Source: Candidatus Saccharicenans subterraneus (GTDB lineage Bacteria; Acidobacteriota; Aminicenantia; Aminicenantales; Saccharicenantaceae). Taken from it: a stretch of 64,000 nucleotides of DNA. The stretch's first letter is position 1. Each line of letters starts with the position of its first letter. The stretch covers positions 217,621-281,620 of the forward strand of contig QUAH01000002.1 of the NCBI GenBank assembly GCA_003426165.1, written 5' to 3'. The notes beneath the pieces are model-generated. The model made no database searches. It saw nothing but the letters and a program-made list of their open reading frames with translations, and had not been told where the DNA came from. The position numbers and the translations under genes were made by a program. Shown in pieces: positions 8,014-15,928 of the stretch.

Positions 8014-9774
8014 ATGCTTACCAGATTCTCCAGAAAGCTTAGAAAGTTATCAGGCAAATTTAATTCATCATTTTCATCATTGAGACTTTTCTTTTCTTTC
8101 CTTCTTGTAATCGCCCTTTTCTTAACTTTACAGACCGGTTGTGCCCGAAAGTCGGAGCCAGCCGACCTGATAATAACCGGAGCCAAGGTTTACACGGTCA
8201 ATCCGGCCCAGCCCTGGGCTGAAGCGGTGGCCATAAAGGGCGAGCAAATTGTTTTCGTCGGTTCCAGCAAGCAGGTCAAAAAATATGCCGGCCCAACTAC
8301 AAAAATCATCCAGGCCGGTGGCCGCCTGCTGCTTCCGGGTTTCCAGGATAGCCACGTTCACTTTGTCAGCGGTTCGCTCAATCTCAACCGGGTGGACCTG
8401 GCCGGCACCAGGAACGTCGAGGAAATCCAGGCCCGCATCAGGCAGTTTGCGTCCGAGCACCCCGACCTGCCCTGGATCCAGGGACGGGGCTGGATGTATT
8501 CGGCCTTTCCCGGCGACATGCCCCACAAGAAATTTCTGGATGAAGTGGTCCCCGACCGCCCGGCCATCATGCGCTGCGCCGACGGCCACACCAGCTGGGT
8601 CAACAGCCGGGCCCTGGCCCTGGCCGGCATAACCCGCCGCACGCCGGACCCGCCGGACGGTAAAATTGTCCGCGACGAGAAGGGCGAGCCGACCGGCGCC
8701 CTGCTGGAAGGAGCCAGCGGCCTGGTCAGCCGCCTCATCCCCGAGCCCAGCCCCGAAGAAAGGCTGGCCGCCCTGCGTACCGGCCTGCAGGAAGCCGCTC
8801 GCTGGGGCGTAACCTGTGTCCACGGCCTCGGCGGCGAGTTTGAGGACCTGGAGCTTTTCGCCCGGCTCCGCCAGGAAGGCGCCTTGACCCTGCGCCTGGT
8901 GGTAACTATGTGGGTGGATGAGCCCGGGCCGAAAGAAAGCGATTTCCAGGCCTACGAACAGGCCCGCTCTAAATTTAACGACAACTGGCTGGCCGCCCGT
9001 GGCGTCAAGCTGATGCTGGACGGGGTCATCGATTCCGGCACCGGTGCCATGCTCGACCCTTACGAAGAAATGAAGGGCAACAAGGGCAAGCTCTTCTGGG
9101 AACCCGCCGACTACATCAACGCGGTCATGGAGTTCAGCCGCCGCGGTATCCAGGTTTCAACCCACTCCATCGGCGACCTGGCCATCCGCCTGACCCTCGA
9201 CGCCTACGAAAAAGCGCTTAAAGAGAGCGGCCATCCCGAGTTGCGCCATAAGATTGAGCACGTGGAGTGCGTGGCCGCCGACGATTTCGCCCGGTTCAAT
9301 AATCCCGGGATCATCACCAGCTTCCAGCCGCTCCACGCCGACCCCGACCCGGTCTGGATGGCGGCCTGGATAAAGAACGTCGGCCCGGAGCGCGAGCAAC
9401 GAGCCTTTCCCTGGAAATCCGTTCTCAAGGCCGGCGGCCACCTGGCCTTCGGCAGCGACTGGCCGGTGGTCACCATCAACCCCTGGCCCGGGCTGCAGAT
9501 GGCCGTAACCCGGGAAGACTGGGAAGGTCAGCCGTCCGGCGGCTGGATTCCGGGAGAGAAGCTGAGCCTGGAAGAAGCCATCCAGGCCTACACCCTGGGC
9601 GGGGCCTATGCCCTCAACGAAGAGAACCTTCGCGGTTCCATCGAACCCGGCAAACTGGCAGACCTGATCCTTCTTTCCCAGAACATCTTCGAAATCCCGG
9701 CCCGCGACATCCGCCACACCCATTCAGTGCTGACCGTTGTCGGCGGCCGCATTGTGTACGAATCGCTGAAATGA
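8014..9774 (+). CDS. Amidohydrolase family (YtcJ-like) exported metallo-hydrolase
   Basis: Protein of 586 residues with an N-terminal hydrophobic export segment (about 25-42) ending in TGC at C43. This is a possible lipobox, though the -3 residue is Q rather than L/V/I. The rest is an Amidohydro_3 (YtcJ-type) enzyme: the small beta domain (LIITGAKVYTVNP), H114/H116 metal ligands in GFQDSHVHF, HSIGDLA, KIEHVECV, SDWPV and the C-terminal ADLILLSQN strand. RBS AAAGGAG precedes the ATG at 8014. Family members hydrolyse diverse amides or cyclic amides; the substrate is not predictable here. It is divergent from the aldo/keto reductase and no operon partner is seen downstream. Confidence 0.88.
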   Translation: MLTRFSRKLRKLSGKFNSSFSSLRLFFSFLLVIALFLTLQTGCARKSEPADLIITGAKVYTVNPAQPWAEAVAIKGEQIVFVGSSKQVKKYAGPTTKIIQAGGRLLLPGFQDSHVHFVSGSLNLNRVDLAGTRNVEEIQARIRQFASEHPDLPWIQGRGWMYSAFPGDMPHKKFLDEVVPDRPAIMRCADGHTSWVNSRALALAGITRRTPDPPDGKIVRDEKGEPTGALLEGASGLVSRLIPEPSPEERLAALRTGLQEAARWGVTCVHGLGGEFEDLELFARLRQEGALTLRLVVTMWVDEPGPKESDFQAYEQARSKFNDNWLAARGVKLMLDGVIDSGTGAMLDPYEEMKGNKGKLFWEPADYINAVMEFSRRGIQVSTHSIGDLAIRLTLDAYEKALKESGHPELRHKIEHVECVAADDFARFNNPGIITSFQPLHADPDPVWMAAWIKNVGPEREQRAFPWKSVLKAGGHLAFGSDWPVVTINPWPGLQMAVTREDWEGQPSGGWIPGEKLSLEEAIQAYTLGGAYALNEENLRGSIEPGKLADLILLSQNIFEIPARDIRHTHSVLTVVGGRIVYESLK

Positions 9775-10033
9775 GGTCCGCCCTGATCTTTTTTAGAAAG
9801 TAAGGAATACAAGGATAAAACAAGAATAGAAGTTAATAAAAGGGCTGGGGTGATTTGCTTATCATTTCAGACCTGTTCTAAAGGCGCCACCTATTCGACC
9901 AAAAAATATGAGCCGTCATACTTTTTTGCATTTCAGATACAGGCCTCAAATATAACGAAACAGGCCCCCGGCCATCCCCTCCTAATAAGAATCCCTAAAA
10001 AATTTTCGCCCCCGTTCCTACTCATGTCAGAAA

Positions 10034-10369
10034 TCAATCCGCATGGAACCTGTGGAGCATCCTGTGCACCACCGGGGCCATGACGATGCCGACCAGGGCA
10101 ATAAAAACCAGTCCGCTGAACAGGGCATAAGCTGAGGCAAAAATTTTGGCTGCGGTTGACTTGAGCGGATTAAAGGGACCCATTCCCCCGAGAATCATGG
10201 AGGCCTCGTACAGGGAATCAACCCAGCTCAATCCGGCAATCCAGTGATAACCGGCCAGCCCCAGGGAAAGGGCCAGCGCAATCAAGATCAAGGCGAAAGC
10301 GAGATGGACCAAAATTCTTCTAAAATAAACCCGCCTGGAAGCCAGCTGTTCGTGTTTCCTTTCAAACAT
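10034..10369 (-). CDS. Small 2TM ion-channel-like membrane protein without a K+ filter
   Basis: Protein of 111 residues: cytoplasmic arginine/histidine-rich N-terminus, TM1 (about 20-41), a re-entrant-like stretch SWVDSLYEASMILGGMG (48-64), TM2 (about 74-98) and a short basic tail MLHRFH. This TM-P-TM layout resembles the pore module of Ion_trans_2 potassium channels, but the selectivity filter TVGYG is replaced by GGMGPFNPL, so K+ selectivity cannot be assumed. A strong GAAGGAGGGAAAGC site precedes the ATG at 10369. Oriented like the MFS gene behind it but separated by 253 bp. Function unknown; the channel idea is inference from topology. Confidence 0.75.
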   Translation of the reverse strand: MFERKHEQLASRRVYFRRILVHLAFALILIALALSLGLAGYHWIAGLSWVDSLYEASMILGGMGPFNPLKSTAAKIFASAYALFSGLVFIALVGIVMAPVVHRMLHRFHAD

Positions 10370-10622
10370 GCTTTCCCTCCTTCAATCGATCTCACACAAT
10401 CAGCACCCTTTGGTTCATTTATTTTATTTCATCCCTCAATTTTAATAAACAGAGTTTCACCGGCCTCGATGAGATAAGGGCCCGAAGGTATGGACTTTTA
10501 TCGAAACAATGGAGTAAGCAAGAATCTGATTATTTTTGGATTAAACTCCGGGTTTACATATGAAGGAACCGGACCACAAGTCCCCACATTTACACAGCCT
10601 GTCTTCCCGTGCCGCGAAAAAA

Positions 10623-12017
10623 TCAGGGAACAGTTGGCGTGCTCCCTTTCCTGCCGCGGGCCAGCGAGGCGAAGATACCCGCAAAATTCAGACCGGCAAA
10701 GACCACCAGCGTCAACCGCAGGCTCTTCATAAACAGCGGGTAATTCTCGGGCATGATCCGTACGTTTCCCATGACCACCGAGATTATCATCATGGTCAAA
10801 CCCAGGCTGAACATCTGGCCCATCATCCTCATGGTGGCCAGGGTGGCCGAGGCCACTCCGTAGTTCTTCGATTCCACCGAGCCCATGATGGCATTGGTGT
10901 TGGGCGACGAGAAAAGCCCGAACCCCGTCCCCAGGAAAACCAGGCCCAGGACCACCCAGACCAGCGGCGTCCCCTGGCTGATAAAAGACAAAGCCACCAG
11001 GCCGATTACCGTCAACCCCATCCCGGCCGAGGCCAGCACCCGCGGCGCGATCCGGTCGGAAGCCCTCCCGGCCGCCGGGGAAAACAGGGCCTGAACAACC
11101 GGCTGGGCCACCAGCACCAGCCCGGCCGTCCTTGGCGGGAAGCCATATATGTATTGCAGGTACAGGCTTAATAAGTATCCAACCGCATAGGTTGAGCTGT
11201 AATTTATAAGAGCCGCCAGGTTGGAAAAAGCAAAGGCCCGGTTCTTCCTGAACAGGGCCGTTTCCAGCACCGGGCGCGGCTGCCGTCCTTCAAAATAAAA
11301 GAACAGGATCAAAAGGGCCACTCCGGCTACGGCCAGCCAGAACCCGTAAGCCGCCGGCAACCTGGAAAAACCCAGCATGAAACTAACCAATCCCAGGCCG
11401 TAAATCGCCGACCCCCTGATATCAAAACCAGCAAGGCTCTCTCCCGGCACGGACGGAACATGCTTAAAGGCCCTGGTCACCAGGTAAAGGGCCAGGAGTC
11501 CAGGCACCAGGGCAAAGAAAAAGACGCTCCGCCAGCCCAGGTAATGAACCAGTAATCCCCCCACCACCGGACCCAGGGATAGCCCGGTATAGGTGGCCGC
11601 GGTGTTAATTCCCAGCACCCGGCCCCTGTTTTCCGGCGGGAAATGAGAAGCCAGTAGGGCAATGCTGGTTGAAAAAATCATGGCCCCGCCTACTCCCTGC
11701 ACCAGCCTGAAAACAATCAGCGCTACCCCGGAAAAGGCCAGCCCGCTGAGCAGCGCCCCAACCAGGAAGACGCTGATGCCGGCCACGAAAATTTTCCGGC
11801 GGCCGACCGCATCGGCCAGCCGTCCCACCGGCACCAGGAAAACCGCGGTGGTCAGGAGATAGGCGGTCACCGTCCAGCCCAGGGTAACGGCACTCAGCCC
11901 GAAGGTCCTGGCGATATCGGGCAGGGCCAGGTTGATGGCCGAGCCCATGAACGGCGTCAGGAAGGAAGCCAGGGTGGAAGCCAGCAGGATAAACTTTCTT
12001 TCCCTGTCGAGTTTCAT
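10623..12017 (-). CDS. MFS transporter, DHA2/EmrB-QacA-like drug exporter
   Basis: Inner-membrane proton-coupled exporter of 464 residues with 14 probable helices, consistent with the DHA2 subfamily. The motif A equivalent is VGRLADAVGRRK in the loop between helices 2 and 3, and RLVQGVGGAMIF and NTAATYTGLSLGPVVGG match motifs B and C of drug:H+ antiporters. The second half repeats the pattern (GRASDRIAPR). Start ATG at 12017 lacks a strong Shine-Dalgarno. No regulator gene (TetR or MarR) is adjacent, so the substrate and control are unknown. Confidence 0.88.
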   Translation of the reverse strand: MKLDRERKFILLASTLASFLTPFMGSAINLALPDIARTFGLSAVTLGWTVTAYLLTTAVFLVPVGRLADAVGRRKIFVAGISVFLVGALLSGLAFSGVALIVFRLVQGVGGAMIFSTSIALLASHFPPENRGRVLGINTAATYTGLSLGPVVGGLLVHYLGWRSVFFFALVPGLLALYLVTRAFKHVPSVPGESLAGFDIRGSAIYGLGLVSFMLGFSRLPAAYGFWLAVAGVALLILFFYFEGRQPRPVLETALFRKNRAFAFSNLAALINYSSTYAVGYLLSLYLQYIYGFPPRTAGLVLVAQPVVQALFSPAAGRASDRIAPRVLASAGMGLTVIGLVALSFISQGTPLVWVVLGLVFLGTGFGLFSSPNTNAIMGSVESKNYGVASATLATMRMMGQMFSLGLTMMIISVVMGNVRIMPENYPLFMKSLRLTLVVFAGLNFAGIFASLARGRKGSTPTVP

Positions 12018-12370
12018 GACGGTTTTTCAGTCCAACAGACCGGCAGCTTTAGAGTTAACTAAAATACACTAACAGGGCCAATCAATCAAATACTCGCTCA
12101 CCTTTAATAAATCATAAAAAATACCCTTAGAATTACCGGGACAACGTTTCAAAGATGTTTTCCCGGGCGGCATTCTGATCATAGGAGCTGTCTTATTTAT
12201 TTAAATAAGGATGCCGACACCTGCTCCTGCCTCATCTTGAGAGCTGACAGGGTTGAAGGTATTCCCGCCGCAACACCTGCCTGATTCAGCCCCGCCTCTT
12301 CTCCCCTTCATTTTTCCAGCCTCTGGGCTATAATGATTTAGTAAGAAAAAACCCGCCGGGAGAAAGGGCA
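12018..12370. promoter_or_regulatory. Intergenic region with putative sigma-70 promoter for the thiamine-binding-type gene
   Basis: Divergent intergenic region. A perfect -10 box TATAAT lies at 12329-12334 with a weak -35 (TTCATT, 12307-12312, 16-bp spacer), about 36 bp upstream of the ATG at 12371. A 12-bp AT palindrome TTATTTAAATAA lies near 12196-12207. I looked for a TPP riboswitch because of the downstream gene and did not find the conserved THI-box core. Confidence 0.45.
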
Positions 12371-12664
12371 ATGGTGATCGCGGAATTTTCCATCTTTCCG
12401 ACTTCTGAGGGCTCCTCTGTTAGCCGCTACGTTAAAGAGGTAATAAAGGTAATAGAAAATTCCGGCCTGCGCTCGGAGACCGGGGCCATGTCCACCACCA
12501 TCGAAGCCCCGGACCTGGCCTCCATTCTGAAGGTGGTCTCCGACTGCCACCAGGTTCTACTGAAAATGGGAGCACGTCGCATCCATATCGACTTGCGAGT
12601 TGACCACCGCCTGGACAAGGAAGCCACCATCGACAGCAAGCTCAGGGCCCTGGGCAAGCGATAA
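12371..12664 (+). CDS. MTH1187/YkoF-like thiamine-binding family protein
   Basis: Small cytoplasmic protein of 97 residues with the ferredoxin-like fold of the Thiamine_BP (formerly DUF77) family. Features include the N-terminal MVIAEFSIFPT strand, SSVSRYVKEVIKVIENSG helix, the TTIEA strand turning into the ASILKVVSDCHQVLLKMGARR helix, and IHIDLRVDHR with the final KLRALGKR. Family members bind thiamine or hydroxymethylpyrimidine, or simply act as small ligand-binding tetramers; there is no thiamine gene nearby. It lies 43 bp before nrdJ on the same strand and is probably co-transcribed. Confidence 0.85.
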   Translation: MVIAEFSIFPTSEGSSVSRYVKEVIKVIENSGLRSETGAMSTTIEAPDLASILKVVSDCHQVLLKMGARRIHIDLRVDHRLDKEATIDSKLRALGKR

Positions 12665-12707
12665 CAATCAAAATCAATAAATCATACACCTGGAAAGGGA
12701 GGTTAAC

Positions 12708-14804
12708 ATGGTTCATGTCAAGGATGAAGGTTTTTCCCCGAACGCCATAAAAATCCTGAAAACCCGCTACTTCATGAAAAACGAAAAGGGCGAACTCATC
12801 GATAAGAAGCCATCCGACCTCTTTCTCCGGGTGGCCGAGTACATCGCCTCGGCTGAAAAAACCCCGGCCGAGCGAAAGAAATGGGCCGATAAATTTTTCG
12901 AGGTGATGATGGCCCGCGACTTCCTGCCCAACAGCCCCACCCTGACCGGGGCCGGCCGCGACATGTGCCTCAGCGCCTGCTTTGTCCTGCCCATAGAGGA
13001 TTCCATGGAATCCATCTTTGAAACGGTCAAGAATGCCGCTTTAGTCCACAAGGAAGGCGGCGGCACCGGTTTCGATTTCAGCCAGCTCCGGCCCAGGGGC
13101 AGCTTCGTCCACAAGACCCAGGGTGTGGCCTCCGGCCCGGTGTCGTTCCTCAAGGTCATCGATGCCGCCACCGAGGCCGTCAAGCAGGGCGGAACCCGGC
13201 GCGGGGCCAACATCGGCATCCTGCGCGTCGACCACCCTGACATCGAAGAATTCGTCACCATGAAGCGCGACGGTAAGACCCTCAATAACTTCAACATCTC
13301 GGTGGCCATCACCGATGAATTCATGCAGGCCCTGCGGCACGACGGCTATTACTGGCTTTATAACCCGTACCTCAAGAAAAAAACCGTCCGGAAAAAGGCC
13401 CGTGACATCTTCAAGCTGATCGTGGACTCGGCCTGGGCCTCGGGCGACCCGGGTTTGATCTTCATCGACCGCATCAACCAGTTCAACCCCACCCGCGAGC
13501 TCGGCCCCATCACCGCCACTAACCCCTGCGGCGAACAACCGCTCCACCCCTACGAATCCTGCAACCTGGGCTCGATCAACGTTTCTAACTTCTACGACCC
13601 GGAGAAGCCGGACGAGTTCGACTGGGAAAGGTTCGCCGGCATGATCGAGATAGCCGTCCGCTTCCTGGATAACGTCATCGACGTCAACAAGTACCCGCTG
13701 CCCCAGATTGCCGAGATGACCCGGTCCAACCGCCGCATCGGCCTGGGAATAATGGGCTGGGCCGACCTGCTGCTCAAGAAGAAGCTGCGCTACGACTCGC
13801 CCGAAGCCCTGGACTTTGCCGAAAAGCTGGCTTCCTTCATGCGGGAGAAGGCCGACGAGCAGAGCGAACAGCTCGGCCAGCTCAAGGGAAGTTTCCCGAA
13901 CATCAACAAGTCCATCTTCAAGGGGAAAAAGCGCCGCAACGCCACGGTCCTGACCATCGCCCCGACCGGCACCATCTCCCGCCTGGCCGGCTGTTCCAGC
14001 TCCATCGAGCCCATCTTTGCCTTTGAATTCGTCAGCAAGATCCTGGACGGAGAAATCCGCGACATCCACCCCCTGTACGAGGCCTGGAAGAAAGAGCACC
14101 CGGATGAGCCCTTGCCCGATTATTTCGTCACCGCCCACGAGCTCCCCTACGAGGGCCATATCAGGATGCAGGCCGCCTTCCAGAAATACGTGGACAACTC
14201 GGTTTCCAAGACCATCAACCTGCCCAACAAGGCTACGGCCGAAGACGTGGAAAAGGCCTTTCTCCTGGCCTACGAACTTGGAACCAAGGGGATTACCATT
14301 TACCGCGATGGCAGCAAGGCGGAGCAGGTCCTGTACGCCGCGGCCGCGGCCAAGCCCAAGCTCATCCCGCGGGAAAGACCGGTCAGCCTGCCCTCAAAGA
14401 CTGACAAGATAAAAACCGGCCTGGGCAACCTGTACGTGACCATAACCTTCCTCAACGACAAGCCCTTCGAGGTATTTACTTCGATCGGCAAGAGCGGCTA
14501 TTCGACCATGGCCGACGCCGAGGCCATCGGCCGGCTGATATCCCTGGCCCTGCGTAGCGGGGTCGACCCCAAGGAAGTCATCCTGCAACTCAAGGGCATC
14601 GGCGGTAGCGAACCGGTGTTCACCGAGGGCGGCCTGGTCCAGTCTATTCCCGACGCCGTGGCCAAGGTGCTGGAACGCCACCTGGGCGAAGTCAAGGAAA
14701 ACAACCGCGACCTGCTACGGGATATCTGCCCGGTTTGCGGGGCCACCCTGCCCGACGACAAGTGCCCCATTTGCGCCAACTGCGGCTGGAACAAGTGCTC
14801 TTAG
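12708..14804 (+). CDS. nrdJ: Adenosylcobalamin-dependent (class II) ribonucleotide reductase
   Basis: Reduces ribonucleotides to deoxyribonucleotides using a B12-derived radical, so growth is independent of oxygen. The protein has 698 residues. Visible class II motifs: NSPTLTGAGRD then LSACFVLP (redox cysteine), GGGTGFDFSQLRP, KQGGTRRGANIGIL, the active-site NPCGEQPLHPYESCNLG (from about residue 274) and TIAPTGTISRLAGCSSSIEP. The C-terminus ends in a cysteine-rich tail, CPVCGATLPDDKCPICANCGW, the swinging dithiol region also seen in other class II enzymes. Strong RBS GGGAGG before the ATG at 12708. No NrdB or NrdG partner is present, as expected for class II. No cobalamin riboswitch was recognised upstream. 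Confidence 0.95.
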   Translation: MVHVKDEGFSPNAIKILKTRYFMKNEKGELIDKKPSDLFLRVAEYIASAEKTPAERKKWADKFFEVMMARDFLPNSPTLTGAGRDMCLSACFVLPIEDSMESIFETVKNAALVHKEGGGTGFDFSQLRPRGSFVHKTQGVASGPVSFLKVIDAATEAVKQGGTRRGANIGILRVDHPDIEEFVTMKRDGKTLNNFNISVAITDEFMQALRHDGYYWLYNPYLKKKTVRKKARDIFKLIVDSAWASGDPGLIFIDRINQFNPTRELGPITATNPCGEQPLHPYESCNLGSINVSNFYDPEKPDEFDWERFAGMIEIAVRFLDNVIDVNKYPLPQIAEMTRSNRRIGLGIMGWADLLLKKKLRYDSPEALDFAEKLASFMREKADEQSEQLGQLKGSFPNINKSIFKGKKRRNATVLTIAPTGTISRLAGCSSSIEPIFAFEFVSKILDGEIRDIHPLYEAWKKEHPDEPLPDYFVTAHELPYEGHIRMQAAFQKYVDNSVSKTINLPNKATAEDVEKAFLLAYELGTKGITIYRDGSKAEQVLYAAAAAKPKLIPRERPVSLPSKTDKIKTGLGNLYVTITFLNDKPFEVFTSIGKSGYSTMADAEAIGRLISLALRSGVDPKEVILQLKGIGGSEPVFTEGGLVQSIPDAVAKVLERHLGEVKENNRDLLRDICPVCGATLPDDKCPICANCGWNKCS

Positions 14805-14816
14805 CACCAGAACGTT

Positions 14817-15839
14817 TCAGTCGTTGTATTTCCTGATGACCACCTCCTGGCCGTCGATGGCCAGCTGGTAAATAACCCCTTCCGGCGTGACCCGGACCGG
14901 GTTGTTGATTTCATGCGGTGCCCCCGAGACAAATAGCTGTATCCGGGCCAGCTCCCTTCCGCCCGGTTCGAATATTATCACTTCGTTGGTCTCCTTTTTA
15001 CTGTCAAAACAGTTGGCAGCCAGGTAAAGGCTTTCATACTTATCTTCCCACACCCCGTAGATTCGTCCCAGCGGAAGGCGAAACGCGGCCCGGTACCGTG
15101 TCCAGTTTTGGAACTTTTCATCAGACTTAAGCACCGAGGCCTTTTTCTCCCCTTCCATTTCCACCTTCAGGAGATGCTGTCCGCTCCAGTCGAGCAGGCC
15201 GGGAAAGTTCATCAGCTCGGCCAGCGGGCCCCCGTCCGGACCGGCCAGCAGGATCGAACGGCTGTCCATCTGGGCCAGCAACCCCGGCCATTTGCCTTCG
15301 TGGCGGAAATAGATGCCGGTAATGGCACCAGGCTCGGGGATTCCCTCGCGCACCAGTGAAATTTTCCTTATCACCCGGCCACTTTCCTCAACTATCACGA
15401 TGACCCTGTCCACCACGTTATCCAGCAGGGCCACATGCCCGCCCGGCAACAATTCCAGGTCGCTAAAAACCGCGCCGGGTATGGGGATGGTTTTTTCCCG
15501 GCGGCCGTCCTTAAAAACCTGGACCCGGGAGTTGACCTGGTCCAGGACGTAAATTTCTCCCTCAGCCGAAACCACGAAGCTCATCGGCCCCTCGGGGTTG
15601 GCTTCTTCCGGGGTGATGACACCCAGCTCTGTTTGGCCGGTGCCCATAGGCACCCTCAAAACTTCCTGGCCCTGAAACTGCGGCCGTGGATTCTTGATTT
15701 CCTGGGAACCACCTTCTTTCAACAGTGCCGCGTGTAGTCCTGCCGTTGATAGTGATAATAGCGATAAAAGTCCCAACATTAAAACCAGGGCGGCCTCCAA
15801 GTTCTGCCGGAAGATTTTAAATATTTTGGAGAAAGTCAT
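14817..15839 (-). CDS. Exported six-bladed beta-propeller (NHL-like) protein
   Basis: Protein of 340 residues with an N-terminal hydrophobic export or anchor segment (about 15-38, LEAALVLMLGLLSLLSLS). The mature part consists of beta-propeller-type repeats: SFVVSAEGEIYVLDQVNSRVQVFKDG, then DLELLPGGHVALLDNVVDRVIVI, and a late DKYESLYLAANCFD blade. This pattern matches the exported six-bladed propeller or NHL group common in Aminicenantes and Bacteroidetes. GGGGAG precedes the ATG at 15839. It is convergent with nrdJ (12 bp apart). Function unknown; no catalytic motif seen. Unlike the propellers at 30-32 kb it is in GC-rich sequence and has no cysteine peptide next to it. Confidence 0.72.
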   Translation of the reverse strand: MTFSKIFKIFRQNLEAALVLMLGLLSLLSLSTAGLHAALLKEGGSQEIKNPRPQFQGQEVLRVPMGTGQTELGVITPEEANPEGPMSFVVSAEGEIYVLDQVNSRVQVFKDGRREKTIPIPGAVFSDLELLPGGHVALLDNVVDRVIVIVEESGRVIRKISLVREGIPEPGAITGIYFRHEGKWPGLLAQMDSRSILLAGPDGGPLAELMNFPGLLDWSGQHLLKVEMEGEKKASVLKSDEKFQNWTRYRAAFRLPLGRIYGVWEDKYESLYLAANCFDSKKETNEVIIFEPGGRELARIQLFVSGAPHEINNPVRVTPEGVIYQLAIDGQEVVIRKYND

Positions 15840-15928
15840 TTTTCGCTCCCCTCAGAGTTTTCCCCGCTATTCTCTATCCTTTTAATTATAAACTTTTTAT
15901 TAAGTTCATTCACCAGGGACTGCTAATA

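Noticed and set aside
12018..12370. TPP riboswitch before the thiamine-binding-type gene
   Set aside because: The conserved CUGAGA and ACC-GAACCUGAUCUGG cores are not present in order.
12665..12707. Cobalamin riboswitch for the B12-dependent reductase
   Set aside because: Only 43 bp upstream of nrdJ, too short, and no B12 box was seen further upstream.
13041..14159. 372-codon minus-strand frame inside nrdJ
   Set aside because: Opposite a gene with all class II reductase motifs; composition (V/G/D-rich) is typical of antisense of a GC-rich gene.
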